Source of the DNA: Flavobacteriaceae bacterium | Lineage (GTDB): Bacteria > Bacteroidota > Bacteroidia > Flavobacteriales > Flavobacteriaceae | Assembly: GCA_024644725.1 (NCBI GenBank) | Contig: JAHEHE010000018.1 | Coordinates: forward strand, 1-38,954 | Direction of reading: 5' to 3' | DNA length: 38,954 nt | Part shown: positions 9,416 through 17,074 of the stretch, piece after piece | How the letters are laid out: each line of letters begins with the position of its first letter | Numbering within the stretch: the first letter of the stretch is position 1 | Program-made: the position numbers and the translations under genes | Notes under the pieces: model-generated | Seen by the model: the letters and a program-made list of their open reading frames with translations, nothing else | What the model was told of the DNA's origin: nothing | The model's database searches: none

Positions 9416-9471
9416 AAGTCTGCGTTCTTGTTCTCAAAGGACCGAAATTCTTTTAAACAAATAACTAAACA
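9412..9471 (-). pseudogene. Relic of a glycosyltransferase C-terminus
   Basis: On the minus strand just before wecB, a short frame reads LKEFRSFEN and a few more residues, ending in a TGA that overlaps the wecB ATG. The intact glycosyltransferase at 11252-12538 ends LKEFRSFDN. The DNA is identical over 17 bases (9434-9450 and 11259-11275), in the same reading frame. Upstream in this frame there is a stop at 9474-9472. The simplest reading is the last codons of a lost related glycosyltransferase gene. Confidence 0.4.
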
Positions 9472-9650
9472 CTAATATTAATATTTGTTTATTAATTTTT
9501 TGCGATTCATCTCAACAATAATATTATCACATTGTGTCAACATCTGTGTCGACATATCAATCGCCCCACTTTATTAATGATCCAGGTTCTTACTGTTAAC
9601 GTTCTCCACATTTACTCCTTCTGACTTCGTCAATTGTGCTAAATTATAGA

Positions 9651-9668
9651 ATTACATATATATGTAAT
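9651..9668. repeat. Perfect 18-base palindrome
   Basis: ATTACATATATATGTAAT is identical to its reverse complement over all 18 bases. It lies about 240 bases upstream of wecB in the gene-free region. It could be a regulator binding site, but its A/T-only core makes chance more likely than usual. Confidence 0.4.
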
Positions 9669-10220
9669 ATATATAAAGAGGAATATAACAACTTATTGGT
9701 AGTTTATGAACTCTTTAGATTCTGAATGAGAGCATTAGAATCTCTGGATTTAATAAACTCAATACTCTAATTCTCTAACAACTCTCTAATAAACAACCAC
9801 GAACGACGAAGTCGAAAGTGCCATAAGAGTCTAAACGATCTAATTTTGATAAGCAATTAAGATTATTGGAACCATGTATAAATATGCATAATACTCTTGC
9901 GGATCCAGTGGTGATCGATGTGATCACTTCCAACAAATAAAATCCTAAAACTTTTTCCGGCGCCGGCATTTTTAGACCCCAATACCCCTAAATATTTTCG
10001 TTTTCCTGGATAAATTAGGTTGATTTGAAATGGCCATAGCCCCCACCTTCTGACCACAGATCAATTTTTTCAAATCCCTCAATAGGCCAGCCATAATAGA
10101 CCGATGCGGAGCCTTAAATAAGATGCCTGAACGAGCTTTGAACAAGAGTTGGAATAGTGCACCAAACAGAATCCACACACTCTTAAATCCAACTTAATTT
10201 AATAGCTAATTTGATCTCTT

Positions 10221-10240
10221 AATTGGGCGATGGCCCAATT
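10221..10240 (+). terminator. Terminator-like hairpin
   Basis: Perfect 8-base arms (AATTGGGC and GCCCAATT) enclose a 4-base loop, GATG. On the plus strand the right arm runs into a short T-run (TTTTAAT). On the minus strand it lies 147 bases beyond the stop of the small membrane-protein gene, but the T-run there is poor. Confidence 0.35.
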
Positions 10241-10386
10241 TTAATCTCCTCTTATTAAGAAGAAGTATTTGGGTGTGGTTGTGGCAAAGTTGAGATCGCT
10301 AAATCGCATTACCGATTACATTTCCTTGATTAATTTTTCTGAAAATCCAATGTTGATTCATCTTTTTGCGAGGATGATGTTATGCG

Positions 10387-10818
10387 TCAAAACTGAATTT
10401 TCACCCCGAGTGCAACTGCTTTCGAATAGTTGAGGCGATAATCGATAATTCGGTGTTGTCCGATTTGGGCATAGATTTGCGCTTTTTTCTTGTTGCCAGA
10501 TGCAATTATTAGAACCGGGATCGAAGATAGAGCAGTCAAAACCCCTGCAGAATAAATGATTGCTCCAGCGGTAAACTGTGACCCTGAATATTCGTCGTTC
10601 AACCAATCTGTGTCATTCGCTGCTATAAGAATTCCTACTCCAGTTGCAACAAGACCCGACCCGAGCAAGATAAAGCCTGTTTTCTTCTGCTTCTGATGTC
10701 TGGTCATTAGAAATTCATACATTTCTTGATTAGTTTCAGTGACCACCGAATCTGCAACTTGACTTCGAGTAGCTTGAACAATAAGCATGATTATGATAAA
10801 AAGAGTCAGTTTTTTCAT
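10387..10818 (-). CDS. Small exported or membrane protein of unknown function
   Basis: This 143-residue protein starts with a signal-like segment (MKKLTLFIIIMLIVQ, cleavable near the SQ at 19-20). It then has two hydrophobic helices rich in Gly, Ala and Ile (about 48-67 and 82-107), each next to clusters of Lys (RHQKQKK, GNKKKA). The C-terminus (LGVKIQF) looks like a short beta strand ending in Phe. I recognise the general layout, a common Bacteroidota small protein with a Lys-rich loop and glycine-rich helices, but no function can be assigned. A promoter candidate sits just upstream (10847-10877). It is separated from the glycosyltransferase operon by a terminator, so it is probably transcribed alone. 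Confidence 0.65.
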   Translation of the reverse strand: MKKLTLFIIIMLIVQATRSQVADSVVTETNQEMYEFLMTRHQKQKKTGFILLGSGLVATGVGILIAANDTDWLNDEYSGSQFTAGAIIYSAGVLTALSSIPVLIIASGNKKKAQIYAQIGQHRIIDYRLNYSKAVALGVKIQF

Positions 10819-10846
10819 GATTGATTGTCTGTTTTAAATGTTTAAT

Positions 10847-10877
10847 GAAACATATTTCTCTTAACTATCTTGGGCAA
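10847..10877 (-). promoter_or_regulatory. Candidate Bacteroidota sigma promoter
   Basis: On the minus strand, TTG (10877-10875) is followed after 20 bases by TATGTTTC (10854-10847), one mismatch from the TAnnTTTG consensus of Bacteroidota primary sigma factor promoters. The predicted start lies roughly 20 bases before the ATG of the small membrane protein. Confidence 0.35.
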
Positions 10878-10936
10878 GGGACAACCTATGCAAGGAAAAA
10901 AGGAAGCTCTTCTTTCTCCTTGATGTTCAAGGCACG

Positions 10937-10972
10937 AAAAAAGAAAACCCCCCTCGATTTCTGGAAGGGGGT
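10937..10972 (-). terminator. Rho-independent terminator of the polysaccharide operon
   Basis: Read on the minus strand, a G/C-rich stem (ACCCCC pairing with GGGGGT, plus two inner pairs after a mismatch, 10972-10947) is followed directly by a T-rich tail (TTTTCTTTTTT, 10947-10937). It lies about 280 bases after the stop of the glycosyltransferase at 11252-12538 and probably ends that operon. Confidence 0.75.
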
Positions 10973-11251
10973 CCACAATTCGCTGTGATTAAATGAGGGG
11001 AAACATTGAATTGCGAATTTATTATTGCTCCCCTAATTATATTTTGAGTCTAAGCCTAATCATCTTTCACAACAGAACTTGTTCATTTTTAGTTGATTAC
11101 ATCTTTGAAAATACTGAAATTTTTGCTCTTTTCAATGGGCCTCAGGAAAAATACCTAATAACCACGAGTTCTATTAATCCCTTGAAATATTGTATGTCTC
11201 CCACATAAAGCCAAAGTCGGCGGAAACCAAGAAAAAATAAAAACGTACAAA

Positions 11252-12538
11252 CTAATTGTCAAAGGACCGAAATTCCTTCAATATTTCAACAAGCTCTCCG
11301 GTCAGATTTCGTCTGTGATAGCCCTCTATGTTTCGTGAGTTTACAGTGAGAGATCCGGTTTTGTATTGCTCGTAGAAACCGTGAATCACCTTTTCCATGC
11401 CATCTTCGTCACCGAAGTCAATAATCACGCCCGACCTTGTCTTGTCAATGATATCCGCCAGATCACCATCGGTTGGGCCGATGGCCAGAACCGGTCTCCT
11501 GGCCTGCATGTATTCAAATATCTTGCCGGTAACTATGCCTTTTGCGGAAGGCACTTCATTCACTGTCAAAAGCAGTATCTGGGCCGATTGCTGATATCGG
11601 GCCACCTGGATGTGATCCTGGTAACCCAGGTTGTCGAGATTGTCGCTCAACCCATTGCCTTTGATACTCAGCAGAACTTCAGGAGAACAACTTCCAACGA
11701 TGCGAATCTTCAGATCCGCTTTGAAGTCAGGATCGGCGGCTGAGATTTTGCCCAAAACGCGCCACAGCCCTTTTGGGTTCCTGTCGTCATTCATCAGGCC
11801 GGCATAGGTCAGGGTGAATTCCGGATCCAATGTCACGGTTCCCTGAGGACCATAGGTGTCATATCCGTTTGAAATCACGCGCACATTTTTATTGTGGACA
11901 TCGTATTCTTCTTTCATTCTACCACCGACCACAATGACCCGGTCGGCGTTTCTGAGTACTTCTTCTTCCAAATCCCTGTGCTTCTTCAGGGAACCACGAG
12001 TCAGCGGCAAGTTGTGAAAATAGTCTATTGACGTCCAGGGGTCCCTGAAGTCGGCCACCCATTTCAAACCGAATTTCTTTTTCAGCGCCAATCCGATCAG
12101 GTGGACCGAATGTGGGGGGCCTGTCGTGATTATCCCGTCAAAGTCTTTATCCCTGAGATAATCTGTCAGCAATTTCAATGACGGTTTGATCCAGAATTTT
12201 CTGGAATCCGGAATAAAATAATTCGCTCGTATGAACCGTAAAATTCGATCTTTAATACCCGGTTTGGCATCGAGAAAACCCGCGCTCACTTTTTTGCTTT
12301 TCTCACCCCATTTGCCCAACAACTGATTCGGCTCCCAGATCTTTCCCCTAAGCACCTCTACGTCATCAGCAACTTCATTCTGCAGGCTTTCGTCCTCAAC
12401 CGCATACTCCGGGTTCTCAACCGTAAAGACGACAGGCGTGACCCCGAATTCAGGAAGGTACTTCACAAACTTGAGCCACCTCTGAACACCGCTTCCTCCT
12501 GCGGGGGGCCAATAATATGTGATGATCAACACTTTCAT
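11252..12538 (-). CDS. Glycosyltransferase, GT4-like (GT-B fold)
   Basis: This protein of about 428 residues transfers a sugar from a nucleotide sugar during polysaccharide assembly; donor and acceptor are unknown. The start chosen is the ATG at 12538, giving MKVLIITYYWPPAGGSG, the classic N-terminus of this family. A longer frame from 12571 adds 11 residues inside the upstream gene and is less likely. The central part has a WVADFRDPW motif, and the C-terminal domain has a GKIFEYMQARRPVLAIG stretch that usually contacts the donor nucleotide. The ATG overlaps the upstream gene's TGA (ATGA, 12538-12535), so translation is coupled. Its last codons recur just before wecB. Confidence 0.9.
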   Translation of the reverse strand: MKVLIITYYWPPAGGSGVQRWLKFVKYLPEFGVTPVVFTVENPEYAVEDESLQNEVADDVEVLRGKIWEPNQLLGKWGEKSKKVSAGFLDAKPGIKDRILRFIRANYFIPDSRKFWIKPSLKLLTDYLRDKDFDGIITTGPPHSVHLIGLALKKKFGLKWVADFRDPWTSIDYFHNLPLTRGSLKKHRDLEEEVLRNADRVIVVGGRMKEEYDVHNKNVRVISNGYDTYGPQGTVTLDPEFTLTYAGLMNDDRNPKGLWRVLGKISAADPDFKADLKIRIVGSCSPEVLLSIKGNGLSDNLDNLGYQDHIQVARYQQSAQILLLTVNEVPSAKGIVTGKIFEYMQARRPVLAIGPTDGDLADIIDKTRSGVIIDFGDEDGMEKVIHGFYEQYKTGSLTVNSRNIEGYHRRNLTGELVEILKEFRSFDN

Positions 12539-13737
12539 TTTACAGATTGCTTTTCCAATTTCGAATAACAATCGACCAAAGGACGCCCCACCCTGGTCAG
12601 GTTAAACTCTTCCTTCAAAAAACGTTTCCCACTTTGACCCATTTGATTTCTGAGGTTCTCATTTACGTAGAGTTCCAGGCATTTTTCAGCAAAGTCTTCG
12701 GCATCCTGAGCCCTGTGCGTCAGGCCACTCCCCGAGCGCTTGAGCATATCCGCCTGGGCCAAAACATCGCTTGCCAGGATCGGTTTGGAAAATCCCATGT
12801 ATTGAAAAAGCTTGTTCGCCAGGGTCGTGTCGTGATGTGGGTTTTTGTACAGGGGAGAAATGCAGATGTCCGCAACGACGAGATAGGACGGGAAAAGACC
12901 CTCGTCCTGCCATCCCTCAAAAGACACATGGTCTTGAATGCCGAGTTCCCTGACTTTCTCTTTAAGCAACGTATCTGTGCTGTTGGCGCCTACAATGATA
13001 AGTTTGAGATCGGGGATTCGGCCTCTCAAAATTTCAACGCCTTCAATGGCAGTCAAAAGACCCCTCCGTATCCCCGTGTCGCCCAGGTACAACAAGCAGA
13101 AGTTATCATTGAACTTCCTGGCTATCGAATCATCGATAACCGCATCACTAAAAAATTCAGGTCGCACGGTGTTTGGCATGACAGCGATCTTGCTTTCAGA
13201 AACGCCTGCCCTTTCACAAAGCTCTTCGCGTGCCTGGTCGGTCACCACGATCGTCTGATCACAGCACTGCACCAAAGACTCTTCTTTTTTCTTCCACGTT
13301 TTGATTGAAACAAGGTATTTGCCGGGAAACCTGTGCAGGTGTGGATAATGGACCATGATCTCGGGTCGATTCTCGTGGAGGTCCAGCACCATGGGGAGTT
13401 TCAGGGTGCGATTTGCCTGTATGGCGGCATCGGCAATGACCATGTCATGAATGTGCATGACTTCGATTTGATTTTCATTTAGAAACCTTCGGATCCTTCC
13501 TTGGAGCATCATGGAATAAATCGGAACCGTATAGGCAAGGGCAGACATCCTGTATTCGAAACTTGAGGAACCGTATCTTCTCACCTCAATACCCCCATAA
13601 GACTCCGACGAGGTTTTGCCTTTGTAATCGAGACAGAACAAAAACAACTCGTGACCCGCATCCATAAGGACGCGAGCTTCATTCTCAACCCTGGGATCGG
13701 GAGGAAACGACTTGTCAAGAATCATTCCAATTCGCAT
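12535..13737 (-). CDS. Glycosyltransferase family 4
   Basis: This 400-residue GT-B enzyme probably adds a sugar to a lipid-linked or surface glycan. The N-terminal domain starts MRIGMILDKSFPPDPRVENEA, typical of GT4 proteins that begin next to a flexible acceptor loop. The C-terminal domain carries YLGDTGIRRGL after the linker and a KLFQYMGFSKPILASD segment that normally binds the donor ribose and phosphates. A HIHDMV motif lies near residue 95. It sits between the methyltransferase (8 bases upstream) and the other glycosyltransferase (ATGA overlap), so all belong to one minus-strand operon. The specific linkage cannot be read from sequence. Confidence 0.9.
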   Translation of the reverse strand: MRIGMILDKSFPPDPRVENEARVLMDAGHELFLFCLDYKGKTSSESYGGIEVRRYGSSSFEYRMSALAYTVPIYSMMLQGRIRRFLNENQIEVMHIHDMVIADAAIQANRTLKLPMVLDLHENRPEIMVHYPHLHRFPGKYLVSIKTWKKKEESLVQCCDQTIVVTDQAREELCERAGVSESKIAVMPNTVRPEFFSDAVIDDSIARKFNDNFCLLYLGDTGIRRGLLTAIEGVEILRGRIPDLKLIIVGANSTDTLLKEKVRELGIQDHVSFEGWQDEGLFPSYLVVADICISPLYKNPHHDTTLANKLFQYMGFSKPILASDVLAQADMLKRSGSGLTHRAQDAEDFAEKCLELYVNENLRNQMGQSGKRFLKEEFNLTRVGRPLVDCYSKLEKQSVK

Positions 13738-13745
13738 GGCAAGGC

Positions 13746-14261
13746 TTATTTCTCAGCGTATACGGCGTAATAGCGCGGTGTGAATTTTCTAAGCAACGGA
13801 CGCAATCCTACGGTTGGCACCGGACTGGTCCACTTTTCGGTCTTTCGAATCTCCCATCCCGCTTTCTCCAGCACCCAATCGAACTGCCAGTCTTCAAATT
13901 CGTGGTAGTGACGGTCCCAGGGATCCTTGTCACTTCGATAGGCCCGGGCAAACCAAAGATTCAAGGGCACGGTGGCAATGAGCTTTTTACAGGGTATTGC
14001 GGCTATCACATTGAAAGGAGACACTAAATGCTCAAAGATCTCAAAGGCAGTAACTGCGTCGACTTCGGCATTTTTCACAAGATCAAGATCGGTATCCAGG
14101 TCCTCTCCTTCGGTGTTGATTACCTTGTACCCATAAGATTCCATGATCTCGCTCAACTCATTGCGCACGCCCAGGTCGAGCAGTGTGGCAGGAGCCGGAA
14201 GCACCGACTGCAAAAAATCCATGGTGCGGCTATACCGTTTTTTCGGGGTAATTCTGTACAT
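13746..14261 (-). CDS. Small class I SAM-dependent methyltransferase-like protein
   Basis: This 171-residue protein resembles the methyltransferases found in polysaccharide clusters. It shows a motif I-like LLDLGVRNE (the normal DxGxG glycines are only partly kept), an acidic EGEDLDTDLDL stretch, FEIFEHLVSP in the place of motif II/III, and a HYHEFEDWQFDWVLEKAGWE end as in family 11/23-type enzymes. It is shorter than usual (200-300 residues) and may have lost peripheral parts. Its start lies 32 bases inside the 3' end of the YfhO gene, which supports coupled translation and a shared role. It could methylate a glycan or lipid carrier, but loss of activity is also possible. Confidence 0.65.
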   Translation of the reverse strand: MYRITPKKRYSRTMDFLQSVLPAPATLLDLGVRNELSEIMESYGYKVINTEGEDLDTDLDLVKNAEVDAVTAFEIFEHLVSPFNVIAAIPCKKLIATVPLNLWFARAYRSDKDPWDRHYHEFEDWQFDWVLEKAGWEIRKTEKWTSPVPTVGLRPLLRKFTPRYYAVYAEK

Positions 14262-16668
14262 CTCTCTTTCTATCGATTAAATACCAGGCTCCCGGAATCA
14301 ACAAGAGCAGGAAGTACGATGCCAACGTTACCCGATTGCCGGTCTCAATGACCCCGGGTTCGAACTTGAATACAATCTCGTGTTCACCTCCTTGGATTCG
14401 TAGGGCACGAAGTACGTAATTGACTCTAAAATGAGGGGTTAGCTCTCCATCGACATAGGCATTCCACCCGTGCTCATAGAACATCTCAGAGAAAACCGCC
14501 AGCTGCTCCGACTCCGAATTGCTGCGGTATCTCATCTCGTTCGGGGCATAACTCGTCAATTCAATCTGTGAGTCGAGTTCCTTTCGCGGTTGAAACCCCT
14601 CCAGGAAGCCTTCGTATTCCCTGTTGACTACAGCAGTTCTCTTGGTATTCAAACTGTCGAGAGCCCTTATTTCTTCATCCGCAGATCCCACCCATTCGAT
14701 CTCTTCGACAAACCAGGCATTCCCATTGGCATCTTCATTCAACTGTACGCTTTCGCGATTCTCTTCACCCGGATAAATGATATACCGGGTATTGAGCATA
14801 TTGAGAACTTCGATATTGTTGTTCGCGATCTGAAAATCAAAGAGCTCCTGGTACCTTCTGGGTTTGGCTGCGTGATAGCCGCCAACCGAATTGAAAAAGA
14901 AGGAAGTGCTGCCATCATTCATCGGGTTCACCATGAAATTGATAACCCGATAATGATCTGTGTCTTTCAGTATCGCTTCTTTGACCGGACTCAATTGAAA
15001 GGGTTTCTCCAGTCTTGATTTGGTTATAAAGTCGTCATCGTTGACATAGCGCCAGTCGACGGCGGCCAGATCAAGGAGCACCAGGACCAGAAACGAAGCC
15101 AGCACGATGTTCTTTTTTATTTTATCCTCGAGAAAAAGCCAAAGCACAGCGGCTGCAATGGCGACATAGATCAACGACCGGAGACTGTCCTGAAAGAAAA
15201 TCGTTCTTCTGTCTTCCACCAAAACCGTGGAAAGGCCTTCCAGCATCTTCTCAAAGCCCGGATCCCGGTAGCTCTCAAAAGCAAAGAGATTCGACCCAAA
15301 GGCGGTGAAAAAGAGGGCGAGCCCCCCAATTGCGATGCTCGCATTTTTAAAGGCCTTGAATTTTTCTGTTTTCGAATACTCATCACTCAAATAAGCACTT
15401 AGTCCCAGAGTAGCAAGCAAGGGTACGCATAATTCGGCAATGACCTGTATGGAGGAGACGGCCCTGAACTTGTTGTACAGAGGTACGTAATCGATGAATA
15501 AATCCGTGAGGAAGCCAAAATTTTTGCCCCAGCTGAGCACGATGGAAAAGACAGTGGCAGCAATGAGCCATTTTTTAATGGGCCCTTGGATCAAAAATGC
15601 CCCCATGGCAAACAGAAAAAGCAAAACAGCCCCTAGATAAGGGGGTGCCGCGACGATGGGTTGATCACCCCAGTACATCGGTGCATTCTCAGCAAAAGTA
15701 AGCGCCTGTCTTCTGCCCGCCTTGTCTTTGAGATATTCATAGGTATACGATTCCTTTCCCAGGTTCTCATTGTTGGAACCACCCATAAAACGAGGAATGA
15801 ACAGGTCAAAGGTCTCAAGCAGGCCAAAGCTGTATTCGGTAATGTACCCTCGTGAAAGACCGGAAGACATCTCCCGCGGGCTCCCATCCGGATTGATGGT
15901 CAGTTCACTGGCGCTTCGGGTGCTCTCTGCCGCGTATTCCCGGGTAGCCATCAAACTTGTCGAATTCACTCCGATGGAGAGGATGACCGCCCCGAGAAGT
16001 ATTCCCACCTTTTTGAAAAAGAGGGGCAAACCTTTTTTTCGCCAGGCTTCAATCATCTGGACCACACCGAAAATCAAAACGCTGAAAAGCAGATAATAAG
16101 TCATCTGAGGGTGACTGGCATTGATCTCCAGTGCCATGGCGACCGCTGTCAGGCTGAACCCCTGCAAGAAGCGCCCCTGAAACACCCAGAGAATGCCTGC
16201 CAGAACAAGAGGCATGTAAGCTATGGCGTGGGCCTTGGCATTGTGCCCGACTCCCAGTATGATGATGAGATAGGTCGAAAGGCCAAAACCCAGAGCTCCG
16301 ATAACAGCAGTCTTCCATTCGGTTCGCAACACCCTCAGCAGGATGAAAAACGAAAAGAAGTAGAGGAACAAATAATCTGCCGGACGGGGTAAAAATCGAA
16401 GCAGACCGTCAAGCTTCTTGATATAGTCGTGGGGATAGTAGGTGCTCAGCTGATAGGTAGGCATGCCTCCAAAGGCACGATTGGTCCAGTAGGGCTCCTC
16501 CCCGTTTTGTTCGCGGAACTCACGTACCTCGCTCGCCATCCCCCGAAATTGGGCGATGTCACTTTGAAAGAGCTCTTTTCCTTCAAGGACAGGATAGAAA
16601 TAAGCCAGTGAGACAATAACAAAAGAGAGAATCGCAAGCAGATAAGGCAAATACTTCTTTGCTGACAT
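14230..16668 (-). CDS. YfhO family membrane protein
   Basis: This 812-residue integral membrane protein belongs to the YfhO family, which includes Gram-positive proteins needed to glycosylate lipoteichoic acid and is GT-C-like. It has an N-terminal membrane helix (about 7-27), an external loop with AFGGMPTYQLSTYYPHDY (a conserved family stretch near residue 67), then roughly ten further helices to about residue 530. A large extracytoplasmic domain follows (about 540-780) with an NMLNTRYIIYPG segment, and a final helix near 790-805 before a basic tail. In Bacteroidota it usually lies near glycosyltransferase genes, as here. A role in adding sugars to a surface polymer is inferred; the substrate is unknown. 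Confidence 0.88.
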   Translation of the reverse strand: MSAKKYLPYLLAILSFVIVSLAYFYPVLEGKELFQSDIAQFRGMASEVREFREQNGEEPYWTNRAFGGMPTYQLSTYYPHDYIKKLDGLLRFLPRPADYLFLYFFSFFILLRVLRTEWKTAVIGALGFGLSTYLIIILGVGHNAKAHAIAYMPLVLAGILWVFQGRFLQGFSLTAVAMALEINASHPQMTYYLLFSVLIFGVVQMIEAWRKKGLPLFFKKVGILLGAVILSIGVNSTSLMATREYAAESTRSASELTINPDGSPREMSSGLSRGYITEYSFGLLETFDLFIPRFMGGSNNENLGKESYTYEYLKDKAGRRQALTFAENAPMYWGDQPIVAAPPYLGAVLLFLFAMGAFLIQGPIKKWLIAATVFSIVLSWGKNFGFLTDLFIDYVPLYNKFRAVSSIQVIAELCVPLLATLGLSAYLSDEYSKTEKFKAFKNASIAIGGLALFFTAFGSNLFAFESYRDPGFEKMLEGLSTVLVEDRRTIFFQDSLRSLIYVAIAAAVLWLFLEDKIKKNIVLASFLVLVLLDLAAVDWRYVNDDDFITKSRLEKPFQLSPVKEAILKDTDHYRVINFMVNPMNDGSTSFFFNSVGGYHAAKPRRYQELFDFQIANNNIEVLNMLNTRYIIYPGEENRESVQLNEDANGNAWFVEEIEWVGSADEEIRALDSLNTKRTAVVNREYEGFLEGFQPRKELDSQIELTSYAPNEMRYRSNSESEQLAVFSEMFYEHGWNAYVDGELTPHFRVNYVLRALRIQGGEHEIVFKFEPGVIETGNRVTLASYFLLLLIPGAWYLIDRKRDVQNYPEKTV

Positions 16669-16707
16669 TGAAGAAATTTAGTTTAGAACTTTAGAGGTGA
16701 CAAGCCG

Positions 16708-16962
16708 TCAATCGATTTCCTCGTAGTCGACGTATTCACCTACATTATTATTGGTTTCCCGCTGGGGGCCCGGCTTTCTGTCAATCACGGTCTCTCCTTC
16801 TTTCACCTGATCCGATGTGTTGGTTTGACCCTGCTCCTGCCTCATCTTGTTTTCAAAGTTCCTGACTGCTTTTTGAAACAGTACCGGGAACAGAATCCGA
16901 CCCAGCCATTTCAACACATAATAGACCAGGATCAGTATCAAAATCGTCCTCAAAAACCCCAT
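16708..16962 (-). CDS. DUF4834 family small membrane protein
   Basis: This is a short single-pass protein (84 residues from the start chosen here). It begins MGFLRTILILILVYYVLKW, a membrane helix, then LGRILFPVLFQKAV and a polar, acidic tail ending EYVDYEEID. This matches the DUF4834 family of Bacteroidota, whose function is unknown. The start at 16962 is preferred over 16980 (MEEASV) and over a TTG at 17022, because a purine-rich GGAGGAGG lies 8 bases upstream and the family starts with MGFLR. A -7 promoter element at 17000-17007 also lies downstream of the TTG, so that start would not be transcribed. It is the first gene of the minus-strand block with YfhO, 39 bases apart. Confidence 0.8.
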   Translation of the reverse strand: MGFLRTILILILVYYVLKWLGRILFPVLFQKAVRNFENKMRQEQGQTNTSDQVKEGETVIDRKPGPQRETNNNVGEYVDYEEID

Positions 16963-16970
16963 CACAGATG

Positions 16971-16980
16971 CCTCCTCCAT
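16971..16980 (-). promoter_or_regulatory. Strong ribosome binding site deciding a start
   Basis: On the minus strand the bases GGAGGAGG sit 8 bases before the ATG at 16962. Such clear Shine-Dalgarno sites are uncommon in Bacteroidota and in this window, and it favours the MGFLR start for the DUF4834 gene. Confidence 0.45.
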
Positions 16981-16999
16981 CTTTTTTTCATTTAAAATC

Positions 17000-17007
17000 C
17001 AAAAATA
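17000..17007 (-). promoter_or_regulatory. Candidate -7 promoter element
   Basis: On the minus strand TATTTTTG matches the Bacteroidota -7 consensus TAnnTTTG exactly. The nearest TTG is only 12 bases upstream, shorter than the usual 17-23, so support for the -33 box is poor. It would drive the DUF4834-YfhO-methyltransferase-glycosyltransferase operon. Confidence 0.3.
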
Positions 17008-17074
17008 ACAATTTGAGGGCAACTTTGACGTTATTCAAGTAAAAGATATATAAGGCCCTTATACCCGTCATCGC

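Larger units (their letters stand above)
9416..10386. other. Gene-poor AT-rich region
   Basis: About 970 bases with no convincing intact gene. It holds a perfect 18-base palindrome (9651-9668), three CTCTAA copies (about 9765-9789), a hairpin at 10221-10240, and the glycosyltransferase relic at its left end. A minus-strand frame at about 10193-9972 encodes a hydrophobic-basic segment (LLFKARSGILFKAPHRS, then a GLLRDLKK stretch) that resembles the C-terminal tail of some membrane-associated glycosyltransferases. It begins and ends at stops without a complete domain. The region may be a decayed gene or genes; this is inference. Confidence 0.35.
10819..11251. other. Intergenic region with minus-strand terminator
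   Basis: 433 bases between the small membrane protein and the end of the glycosyltransferase operon. It contains the promoter candidate at 10847-10877 and the terminator at 10937-10972. I see no gene in the remaining roughly 280 bases; a 71-codon plus-strand frame at 10993-11208 has no recognisable content. Confidence 0.5.

Noticed and set aside
9760..9790. Repeated CTCTAA units as a CRISPR or tandem array
   Set aside because: Only three short copies with unequal spacing; too few and too simple to be an array.
10993..11208. 71-codon plus-strand frame in the intergenic region
   Set aside because: It has no recognisable motif, an AT-rich composition and no supporting start signal; I treat it as chance.
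12547..13308. 253-codon plus-strand open frame
   Set aside because: It is antisense to the family 4 glycosyltransferase, which has clear family motifs; no domain is visible in the antisense frame.
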